This document shows positions 40,996 to 50,659 of a DNA stretch of 64,000 bases, piece by piece (the stretch's first letter is position 1; every line of letters begins with the position of its first letter). The stretch comes from Gorsachius magnificus (taxonomy: Eukaryota; Chordata; Aves; Pelecaniformes; Ardeidae): assembly GCA_034008185.1 (NCBI GenBank), contig CM067084.1:3243385-3307384 (forward strand). The letters are read 5' to 3'. The position numbers and the translations under genes are program-made. Below the pieces are notes generated by a model. The model saw only the letters and a program-made list of their open reading frames with translations. It made no database searches and was not told the origin of the DNA.

Positions 40996-43900
40996 CTCCC
41001 AAACACTCTACTCATTTCATAGGATATATACAAATAAAGTAGAAAACACGCAAATAAACTTCTTAACAACCACAGAGCAACAGAAACATGGTAGAGCTAC
41101 CACTGACACAGGAACCAGTCCCAAATTACCACCCTTAGCTCAACCCCTGTTTCTTAAGCACTTATATTAAAAATAAAATGAACTGCTACCTCAGTGATCC
41201 ACCACGAGCATCCCCTCTCGGGCAGCATTTCCCACCACTTCTGGAACCTTCCACCCCCGCTGCCTGAGGTGAGCTGAGTTACCAAGGGCGGGACGGGCCC
41301 ACCTCACCATGAGCACCAGCTGGCTGTCGTTACCGCAGCCCTTCAGCCCACAGCTCTGCTAGCAGCTCTGAGGGGTCAGGCCAGGCCACCTGAAAGGTAA
41401 TAAATAACTGAGGAGATTAAAGAAATCTTTTCTGTGGGATTTTGGGAGGGATGATGCCCCTCGTGCTCAGTTATCCTCCTGCGTGCTCCCTTTCCACACC
41501 CCTAAAGGCCTGAGCCAACCGTAAACGCATACCTGCATGCGAGAGAGAGGAAAATAATCTTTATTTTCAATATATTGGAGTGGAGGGAGGCTCAGCAGCC
41601 CCCCAGGGCTGAGCCCATCGCGCCCCAGGGCTTCCTTTCCCCCCACCCCAAAACCCCTCTCCACCCACGTTTCGGTGGCAGCCTGGTTGGGTTTCAATGC
41701 TTTCCAGCGTAAAACTGTCACACAGCTCGGCAGCAAACGCTGGGTTTATTTTTGGGGGTGTCCCAGCCCGGGGGAGCCCAGGCAAAGCCTCCCCAAAGAA
41801 AACTGTCCTTTTGATACTTACAAAAGCATCGATTTCTGTTTGTATACATGCGGGGAGTAAGTCATAATATTTAAACACCACCTTGTCTATTTTCCTTTCC
41901 ACCTGCTGTAGATACCCCAATATTATGCAAACATCAGGCCACCTGTCAGTATTTACTAAATCAGCCTAGTATGGGAACATGTTTAATGCCCACTGACAAT
42001 GCTCTTCCCTTCACTTTTTTTCCTTTTCTTTTTTTCCTTTTCCACACTCTTTTCTGTAAGCCAAGAAAAGAACCGATTGGAGCACGAATGGGTTTAAAAA
42101 CTTTTTAATTCTTCCCCTCCGCAGCAGGCTAAAAACGCTAGCTCAAACTAAAGTGGTGTTCATGGCACTGGTAAATCTTCGCACGCGTTTTCTGCATAAA
42201 TCGGGGCAATTCGCCGCAGTTCCCTTGTTGTAGAATCTCACGTGTGACCGAAAGGATCTGCTAATTTCCAGGATTTCAGAGCGCTCCTTTGACTAAATGC
42301 AACCAACCCGCAAACACGCGGTCCTGCAGGCTCTGCGTTTCGGTTCCTGTACGGCACGGAAAGGGGACTGAATACCAAGGACTGGCTGTGACTTTGCACA
42401 TACCAGAATTTTATCATGGGGAACTTTTGCTACTTCTTTAAAAAGCTCCAGTATCTCTATCACGTGCCTCGAGCTTGTTTAGAGTACTCCGGTGACTGAA
42501 AAACAAATACCAAGCTGAACTGTTAAGCAGCGGACCAACCTTCTCGCTGAGGTTGCATTTGCTTTTAGAAAGCATCCCTCTTAGGCTTTCTCTAAACCAA
42601 ACGTCAGCTTGACCCAGGACCGGCACTTGGTTTGGTTGTCCTTCCCAGCCATCCTCCCAGCTACGTGCTTCGTGTGCCATCCACGGCAACATAAACCTCT
42701 TCGTACTGTGACCATTTGTGGGTCCCTCGCTGAACGCTACAGAAAGCAAGCATTTTAAAAGATTTCCCCTCCCTTATACATACGCTTTTCTCCGCCAGGG
42801 GTTAGATAATCTTCATGCGGTCCAGCCGTGTGCCAAGGCCTGGACCCCAGGTGATAGGAGAACTTTGCCGGGGTAAAGACCAGGAGCCGAAGCTGTACCT
42901 TTAATCTCCGCTTGCCAATTCCCTTCACATTTGGCTGGGAAGCAAGCTTTCCAAAATTACCGTTTCCCTTTTCTTGGTTGCGGGCCTACGAACAACTGGC
43001 AGTGTCGGAGAACTATGTTTGTTATCCTACAGGGCGTTATCATATATTGTGATTCAGTTTCTAATTATATAAGCGCTTAAGCCTTTTTTTTCCAGAGCCC
43101 AATTCAGTGTAAAGGACAGACACAGAAGGGGACACAATTAAGATCGCACAGTCCTTAATTCTGTTAGCTTGTAACTACTAAGTGCTTGATTTTGCAACCT
43201 AAGTAACACTGTAGCATAGTAATTTTTATATGTAATCTAGATACACACAGCCATTTACGCACTCATGTAATTACTTTTTCCTACATTAGCCTACGTCTAC
43301 TATGCAACAGGTTCATTATGTTTCATCATTTCAAATCAGTGAGAAGACATTTTCTAGCACCCTTTTCCCTTTGACACAGCTCGCTGAAATAGAAATGGTC
43401 ATTCTGATAGATGTTCCCTCTACTCGGTGCTGTGGTGCCTAAGCCAGTACTTCACTATGCTGATTTTCAAGTCATTCTAGTCTTGAGCAAATTGCTTCTA
43501 ATCCTTCGTAGTAGCAGAAGGTAAAATTAAAAATGAGCTTGGATCAAATTAAAGTTCAAAGGAACCCTGAAAATGGGAAATACAAACCAATCTCGTTTTT
43601 GAAATTACGGAACTAGAACCCGTGCCAGCAAATAGGTGAAGGCAAACCCCACCCTGTCCAAAGCAAGGCTACTGCATGGGTGGGCTGGGGGGGCATCAGA
43701 TTAAACCACCCACGGAAGAGAAGCTTCAAATATCCTCAAATCCCACCAACTGTTAGTAGGGGACAAAGAACGTCCTGCAGCAGGAAAAGCCTGGGGAGCA
43801 GCATAAAGAGCAGCGGGCTAGAAAAGGCAGCACCAAAGCACGCCAGTAGTACATGAATAGTCCAGAAGATGACCTCCAACACTGCAGCGGCATACGAGTT

Positions 43901-44525
43901 TTTAGGAGGGTTTGCTGTCTCCCCCTTTACAGGAGAAAAGTATAAAACGGTAAGAGACAAAATCCAGTAGAGTTACAGGTGGAACCTCCTTGAGAAAAGA
44001 CAAGAAAAAGAAGAAAACCAGCTCCTGCAGTCCCACACACCAACTGAGGTGTTCCCTGGAACAGATTTTTGTCAAGCCCTACGTGGAGACCTCCTACCGA
44101 CTAGCTCACATCTGTTGGAGTTGATGAAACCCGACAGGCTGAAAATCTGCATCGTTTAAGCATAGAGATGAGTTGCTATTGCATCCAAGAGTCACAATCC
44201 GCACAATACACAGGGCCAGACATCTTATTGGCGGCCATCTCAACTGCTCGTGGCGACTTCGGCTCTCCCAGTAATGAGGTATTGGGCAAAATCTGAAGGT
44301 TTCACATTCCACTCTCTGTGGAGTACTCAGGCAAATGTCTTGCTCTCATGGATTCGTAATACAGGACAATTTTGCCATGGAAACATCCCTGGAGATACAG
44401 AATGATGGGAGATCTGTTCTGCACCTTCCCACATCTGCACCAGCACAATGCCATGGTGGGTCCTCTCCCTCCAGTCTTGGGTCTCGCTCCAAGCCATGAG
44501 CTCGGCACCCCAGAATCCTTTTGGG

Positions 44526-44547
44526 CGTATTTGGATTTCCAAATACG
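44526..44547. repeat. Perfect 10-bp inverted repeat (hairpin) with 2-base loop
   Basis: CGTATTTGGA at 44526-44535 is followed by TT and then its exact reverse complement TCCAAATACG at 44538-44547. The stem can be extended by GC pairs at 44523-44524 with 44549-44550 across one G-T wobble. An A-tract of about 17 starts near 44562. The role is unknown. It could be a miniature element remnant or a chance palindrome. Confidence 0.85.
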
Positions 44548-45063
44548 TCCAACCATATTTCAAAAAAAAAAAAAAAAAAGCGCTTGAATAGGAAAAGGAG
44601 GACTTCCAGTTCCCGGCATCATTTTACAGGCAGGTCTTTTACCAAAAGGGAATTATATGGAATAAAGGGATTTCAAAAGGGATCAATAGTGGCGTAACAT
44701 CAGGAAAATTACCGTGTGCCTGCTGTACATCGCTCGATCGTAAGCAACTTTGAGATCAGTTAAATCACAGTAAAAGCCACTCCTGCACACTTTCTTTTCA
44801 TATCGGATAACAGATTAAGATCACCGATTTATTCACGCGTGCTCAGAGGCGCAGCAGGACAGCAGCACCTAAGTGCCGTGGCAGACAACACTGAGTGGGA
44901 TGCTTAACAACAGGAGAATTGGTTCTCAAACCAGGGCCCCAGAACAGTCTGAGGGTGGGTGATGTGGGAATTCCAGTCCCAGTCTCCTGCTCCAAACAAG
45001 GCAGAAAGTTCCCAGCCACGCATCTCACAGCCCAGGAATGATGGGCAAGATGTATTTATGCAT

Positions 45064-45647
45064 CTTTCTGTCGTGGTTTAACCCGGCTGGCAACTAAGCA
45101 CCACGCAGCCGCTCGCTCACTCCCCCCCCCCCTCAGTGGGATGGGGGAGAGAATCGGGAAAGGGAAAAAAGGTTAGAGCCGAGGGCTGAGATAAAGACAG
45201 TTTAATAAGAGAAAATAATAATAATAGTAATAATGAGAATGATAACAAAATATACAGAATATACAAAACGAATGATGCACAATGCAATTGCTCACCACCC
45301 GCCGACCGATGCCCAGCCCGTCCCGAGCAGCGATCACTCCCCGAGCAGCGATCACTCCCCCCGCGACCGACCGACCCAGCAAACCCCCCCCCGAGCATGA
45401 CGTTCTATGGTATGGAATAGCTCTTTGGACAGTTTGGGTCCTAGCTGTGCTGTACTCCCAGCTTGTTATGCACCTGGCCGAGCAGGAGAAGCTCAAAAAG
45501 TCCTTGAGCAGTCTGAGCACTGCTTGGCAACAACTAAAAACATCAGCGTGTTATCACCATTCTTCTAGTACTAAATCCAAAGCACAGCACTATGCTAGCT
45601 TCTGTGAAGAAAATTAACTCTATCCCAGCCGAAACCAGGACACTTTC
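45064..45647. repeat. Target-site duplication CTTTC around the solo LTR
   Basis: CTTTC lies directly before the element (45064-45068) and directly after it (45643-45647). A 5-bp duplication matches that of the provirus at 53450-60293 and is typical for this retrovirus type. It confirms that the solo LTR arose from a complete insertion. Confidence 0.9.
45069..45642 (-). mobile_element. Solo ERV-L LTR, minus strand
   Basis: This is a complete 574-bp LTR in minus orientation. The plus-strand text starts TGTCGTGGTTTAACCCGGC (the complement of the LTR 3' end) and finishes with GAAACCAGGACA (the complement of the 5' end), so the element has TG...CA termini. It is closely similar to both LTRs of the provirus. 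It holds two copies of the internal GATCGCTGCTCGGG-type repeat, the TTATTA-rich stretch and an ATTAAA polyadenylation signal in its own orientation. Solo LTRs form by recombination between the two LTRs of a provirus, which removes the internal genes. It lies about 4 kb from the CpG island and points away from it. Confidence 0.95.
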
Positions 45648-47899
45648 CCTTCATGAAAAATGGTGAAAGGTTCATCGTAGCATGGTGCAGCAAAACTCTG
45701 GAGCACCCAATACCTTCACAAAACTGCAAAACTGTTGCTTGCCTAGCTCTGCCATTGACTAAATTTCTATGGCTGATGTCGTTTTGAAGCTATGCGCTGA
45801 CCTGCTTACACTCAGGTACCTGTACCTCGCTTTGCTTTTTACTTTCCCCTTTAGAATGCAGCAAAGTCACTAGATATAATTCAGCCCTTTGAAGCGTCTA
45901 CAACGTTAGTGAGAGGATATTCCATCTCTTCCAGTAAAGGTGTTCTTTAGATTCTTCCCTAAATCATAAAACTAGGATTGCCTAATACCGTATTCACAAG
46001 TTTTAGTATTGCTGGCCTGTTTCTGTGTCACCAGGCAGATACTCAGCTCAAGTCCACAGCACTGAACTACCTTAATTTTACGTTGCCCCGTAAACAGGAC
46101 AATTATTATTGTATGTTTTTCATGCTAATGAGTTAGGCAGCTTGCGATTTCAACAGATTAAAAATATTTCCTAGGGAACAGTTAGGAAGAGGGGGGGTTA
46201 TCCCTCTTCCCTGTATTTGACTCACAGAAACACATCCACATAAACTCACAATGCCAAATTAAACAGGATTCCTCGCTGAAAGCTTTCGGTTGTTCGAAGC
46301 ACCAGAACTGAACCCTACTGTGATCTCCGTCCTTTCGTCCCTTCGGTCATTTCTTAATCTCAACAACTTCTAATCCGTCAGCCAGGTCCTAACACAGTAA
46401 CCTGGACCTGCTCCTCTGGAGCCAGCTTGATTTTACAGCGTGGAGGGGGATCAGAAACGGCAGCACACCTTGCTGATAACACCGGTGGTGCCCGAGGAGG
46501 GCGGTCCAGTGTAGCGGACCCTGCTGCGCACGTGGAGTTCAAACACTGGAATAGCTTCCACGGAGGCTGGAGGAAGGGACCTGCCGGCCAAACGGGCAAC
46601 GGGAGATCCATAAAAGGGTTCATTTAATCACGGATCCGTGTCGCAACATCAACCCAGCAGCCCGCTCTTTCCCTTCAATGCTATTTTCTGTTTCTGCTAC
46701 AGATCGAGCGTTCTGATGCAAGACGCTTAGCAATGGGTTTGCAAATTTTATTAATACGGTTGTGTTTTTAAACGTGAAGATAAGGGTTTAAATTTTCTTT
46801 TGACAAGAGAAGTACAGCCTCGACAAGTAGAAGGGAAAAAAGTGGAAATAACTCATGTGACTACGGAGAGAAACAACATCCATCTGATCCCAAACACGAC
46901 AGTCTCCAATGGTGTAATTTACAACAGCTTGGCTTTTTGTTGGGTACCTTCTTAAATTTTACATAACAAATCTCACCGGTATCTGACTGCGGTAGGTGGC
47001 TCAGCAAGGCGTACTTTAAGCACAACTTAAATGGTACAACTCGGGTGTTTAAGCTGAAGTACAGTTCTTGCTAAAACAGGCTCACAGATGCCAGCAACGG
47101 CCTCAGGTCTGCAAGCGCTCCCAAATATACATTTAACATAAAGGACAGATTCGCAGATCTCTTAAATTAATTAACTGACAGACACAGTAACAACTCCACA
47201 AATACAACTTCAGTTCAAAGGGCGTCTTCAGAGACTTTCACAATCAAGCTGCACGACGGGAGTAGCCTCGAGGACCCCTGAGAGGCCCTGGCATCGTGGG
47301 AATTCAGCACGTTGCTGATTTCCGTTTTCCTTAAGCGCCGCTGTGGTAAGCACGCTGGGATAACAAAACAGTACCAGGGTTTCAGGTGGACGTGTTCCCT
47401 TTCCTTTTGTGCTCTCCCAAGTCTACTCTCCTTCCCTCCCAAGGATGCAAGAGCTGCTTGGTAAAGTGGGAGGCTGGTAGAGACTTAGAGAAACATGGGC
47501 TGACTTCAGCCATTGTTGTGTTCTCTACCTCGGTCTTGAGTGGCTTTGTGCATTTATCCGTGGACTTTTAAATTCCTGTGACGGTCACCCAATAAGCTGC
47601 ATGCATGCTATCTTACCGAAGGCCAGCAAAAACTCAAATAAAGACTAGACTATACCACAGCCGTAGTTGGGAAGCATGTCTGACGAGCCATTTCTTTCTA
47701 ACCGCAACAAAAACCAATTCTAAATATCGTGAACAAAATGCATCAGAAGAAAGTCAAACAATGCCAGTAGGCAATTTTATTTTCATGAGTGATTTCCGCA
47801 CACCGGTTCAGGCTATTACATTGCCATTTCATTCTCATGTAAAATGAATAACCCCGTGAGAAGTCAATTCGGAACGTTCCACAGGACACAGCAGTTTGC
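45648..47899. other. Non-coding DNA between solo LTR and CpG-rich region
   Basis: About 2.2 kb of mostly AT-rich sequence with a slightly GC-richer patch near 46,380-46,620. Short open frames occur on both strands but none has recognisable features. It may be promoter-distal intron or upstream flank, depending on the orientation of the CpG-island gene. Confidence 0.5.
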
Positions 47900-49433
47900 T
47901 ACTGGATGTGCCGGATCCTTCCTTGGCGGCGTTTTCCAGCACGGGGCAGGAGCTGCTCTGCCCTGTTACTTTCTTAGTAAGGGTAATTCTCCCCCCACGT
48001 GGAACCACCCAGCCGAAAGCGGCTCGGAGGGTCGAGCAGGGCCTTTCGTCTCCTAGTGGCAACCGCTTGTTCATTAAGCGCTATTAACAGCGATCGTTGC
48101 TTGCTATTCAAAAGAAATGACTGGCACGCTCGTGTTTCCCACGCTGCTGAGGAGCGAAGCGAAGGGGTTGAAGGGAACAGGACCATCGCAGGAAGGGAGC
48201 TGGCACCGAGGGTCTGGGGCGCCGCATGGAAGGATGCCGCCTACCTGGTTCCGGGAAGCAGGCGGAGTAAGTGATACGCAAACAGGAGCCAGGCTTCACG
48301 AGGGTCCCCGGTGCTTGGGGTCTCTGTCGCCAGGCCGCTCCTTTACTACCTGGAACTTCTTCCCCCCTCCCCAACACTCTTCATCCGTCCTGCCGGTACT
48401 GCCGACTGCACCTCCTACGGATTGCCGATAAAGCGGAGAGATTCCCCGCTCGTTTTTCTCCCTCCTAACCCCAAACTCAGCTACAAAAAGCAGACACTTT
48501 TTTCCTCCCAGTTTCCGGCGGGGAAGGGAACGGGAAATGCCAAAATACGTGGGGGCAAGGGGGTCGGCTGTTCTCGTGGCATTTCCAGCCGGGGTCAGAA
48601 GCAAACCCACGCAAAGGCCTTTTGGCTTAAGTTACCCAGCCCAAAATTCCAGCGCCTTAAGGGGGTTGACAAGTTCAGATATTCCTCCAAACTTTCAGAT
48701 GCTGGGCCCAACTGCAGACCCCCGGGATTTCCTCCTCAAGGGTACCCCCAACCTCCCAGTGAAAATGAAAAAAATCCAAAAAGGCAGGATGGGATTTATA
48801 GTTGGATTTATGCCTGAGTACATACATACTACGCTAATCTGATTACCCTGCGGGAATCCTCCTTTGCGACAGCTTTTTCTTTATTAATCTTAGCACGGTA
48901 ACATCACAAGCTTTGCAGGAAAGAGCAAACTGACCGCGCCAGCGCTGCGTCCCTCCGTTTCTGCCTCTTGTGTTTTCAGAAGACGCAAAGTGCTCGTGGC
49001 ACGAAACACACACGCACACCCCCCCCGGGACCCCCAGCAGCTCGGCCGGCCCGCTCCTCCAACCCGGCCGGGTAGAGAACGTCAAAGAACTCCTGCGACC
49101 AACTTCACCGTTCCAAATGTAAATTAATGCAGCAGCCGCCGCAAAGCAGAGCGCTCCTCCTGCAAGGGGAGAGGTGCGAGCTGGAAAGCGTTGCGTGCGA
49201 GCGGGAACGGCCGCCTGAAAAGTGCTGCGTTCGGTTAATTAAGATTTGATTCACGCCTTTCGACAGGCTCTGCCAGAGCAGTAATGCGCCACAAAAGACG
49301 TCGGGGTGCACCGCCATCGCTCCCAACCGCGCCAAGCGGCACGCGGGCGGGCTGTCCTCCGGGCGTGTGGCTGCACGGGCGCACCTGCGCAGGTGCGAAA
49401 GGATTTTGGGGCGGGTGTGGGGGTTTGATGTCC

Positions 49434-49634
49434 TTATTGATATTTTAGAGGGGTGGTTTTAATTGAACCATGAAGAGAGCGCACCCAAGCACCCGCCTGC
49501 CGCCCCCCGCTGCTGCTGCTGCTGCTGCTGCTGGGCCCCCAGCGTTCTGCCCCCCCTCCCGTTCCAGCGGGGCTCGCCGGGCCGGCGGGGGGCGAGGGCC
49601 CGCCTCCCGGGGCCGGGGGCGCGGGGGCAGCCAT
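49434..49634 (-). CDS. Possible first coding exon of an unidentified gene (minus strand)
   Basis: On the minus strand the sequence GAGAAGATGGCTGCC places an ATG at 49634 in a strong Kozak-like context that also matches a YY1 promoter motif (AAGATGGC), a common arrangement at first exons. The frame opens MAAPAPPAPGGG, is rich in Pro, Ala, Gly and Ser, and includes an eight-Ser run encoded by a (CTG)8 tract on the plus strand (49509-49533). Low-complexity N-termini are frequent in vertebrate regulatory proteins. The frame runs to a stop at 49434, but a true exon would end earlier at a splice donor. No strong GTRAGT is visible, only weak sites such as GGGTGCGC. I cannot name the gene and the downstream exons were not found with confidence. 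Confidence 0.4.
   Translation of the reverse strand: MAAPAPPAPGGGPSPPAGPASPAGTGGGAERWGPSSSSSSSSGGRQAGAWVRSLHGSIKTTPLKYQ
49509..49533. repeat. (CTG)8 trinucleotide repeat
   Basis: Eight uninterrupted CTG units sit inside the CpG island. On the minus strand in the frame from 49634 they read as AGC codons, giving polyserine. Other frames would read polyalanine, polyleucine or polycysteine. Such tracts are often length-variable between individuals. Confidence 0.95.
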
Positions 49635-49940
49635 CTTCTCGCCCCGCGGCTCCTTCCCGCCGGCGCCCGCCTCTCCTCAGCCCCGCGGCCGGCGGCGCCC
49701 GGCGGCCGCCACCGCCGGGGCCCGCGGCCCGGCGCCCGCCTCGACCCGAGGGGCGAGCGGGGGTGACCTTCCCGGCCCCGGGCTCTGCTGCAGCGCGGCC
49801 GCCCGCCCGTCCCCGGGGCGGGTGGGGGTGCGAGCGGGCGCGGCGGGGTGCCCGCAGGCGGCGGCGGGCGCGGAGGCGGAGGCCGGGCTCCCGATGAGCT
49901 CATGGACAGCTCCGCCGCTGCCGGAGAGCGGGCGGCGCTG

Positions 49941-49958
49941 GGGGGGGGGGGGGGGGGG
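49941..49958. repeat. Long G run in the CpG island
   Basis: A G-tract of about 18 lies in GC-rich surroundings. It could form quadruplex structures and is prone to sequencing or assembly length error, so frames crossing it are unreliable. Confidence 0.85.
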
Positions 49959-50021
49959 AACGGGCGGACCCGCCTCGTCCTCGCGCACACCCCTCTCGCG
50001 CACCCCCGGGCACACAGAGCC

Positions 50022-50600
50022 CTTGCACACACACACACGCACACACAGCCCTTACACACACACCCCGGGCACACACAGCACCCCTCATCCATACATACAC
50101 ACCCCCCTCATCCACACACACCCCCCCACACACACACTCCCCTCAAACACACACACACACCCCCCTCACGCTCCCCCGGGCACACACCCCACCCCCTCAT
50201 CACACCCCTCACGCACCCCCCGGGCACGCACCCCCCTCACACACCTCCCTTGCCCGCACACCCCTCACACACACACGCACAGAGCCCCCCAAGCACACAC
50301 CATGGACACACACATCCACCCACCACCCCCCCCACACACCCCCCTCCCACCCCAGCACACACAGCCCTTACGCACACACCCCGCCTCACACACCCCGGGC
50401 ACCCACCTCCCTCGCCCGCACACCCCTCACACACACACACACACAGCGCCCCCCAAGCACACACCTGGACACCACATCCACCCACCCCCCCCAAAACACC
50501 CCCCCCCCACACCCCCTCACCTGCACACCCACCCACCCCCTCATGCACACAGACGCAGATCCACACACACCTCCTCACACACACACCCCCACCCACAGCC
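50022..50600. repeat. Compound CA / CACCCC satellite with a ~162-bp higher-order repeat
   Basis: About 600 bases are built almost only of CACA and CCCC-type motifs. Within it a longer unit recurs. The segment from CTCCCTTGCCCGCACACCCC near 50245 through CCAAGCACACACC and then CATCCACCCACC comes back near 50407 with small changes, a spacing of about 162 bases. The tract keeps His/Thr/Pro-rich frames open on the plus strand and Cys/Val/Gly-rich ones on the minus strand. These follow from composition and are not genes. Confidence 0.88.
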
Positions 50601-50659
50601 CTCCACCCGCGCCCTCTCGCCCCAGACCCAGCCCAGCGCCGAGCGGGCTGAACCCACCG

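Larger units (their letters stand above)
35576..45068. other. Non-coding DNA with low-complexity patches
   Basis: About 9.5 kb, mainly AT-rich. A GC-richer part at 40,600-41,400 contains a 20-bp tandem repeat (listed separately). An A/C-only low-complexity stretch follows at 40861-40995. It gives Lys/Pro/Asn/Gln-rich open frames on one strand and Phe/Val/Gly-rich ones on the other, which are artefacts of composition. An exon-like plus-strand stretch at 36869-36993 is listed separately. No complete gene is supported. Confidence 0.55.
47900..50000. promoter_or_regulatory. CpG island, probable promoter region
   Basis: CpG density rises from about 47,900 and peaks at 49,480-49,960, where runs such as GGCCGGCGGGGGGCGAGG occur. 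Most of the vertebrate genome is CpG-depleted, so such a dense unmethylated-type island usually marks a promoter and first exon. The densest part surrounds a minus-strand ATG at 49634. A bidirectional promoter is possible. There is no clear TATA box, as is normal for this promoter class. The exact transcription start cannot be set by eye. Confidence 0.8.

Noticed and set aside
48311..48817. 168-codon plus-strand frame in the CpG-rich region
   Set aside because: No domain or plausible start context was seen, and several overlapping frames on both strands are equally long here.
49445..50092. Minus-strand 215-codon Arg/Pro/Cys-rich frame
   Set aside because: A GC-rich CpG island plus GT repeat leaves few stops. 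It competes with the better-supported frame from the ATG at 49634 and has no recognisable features.
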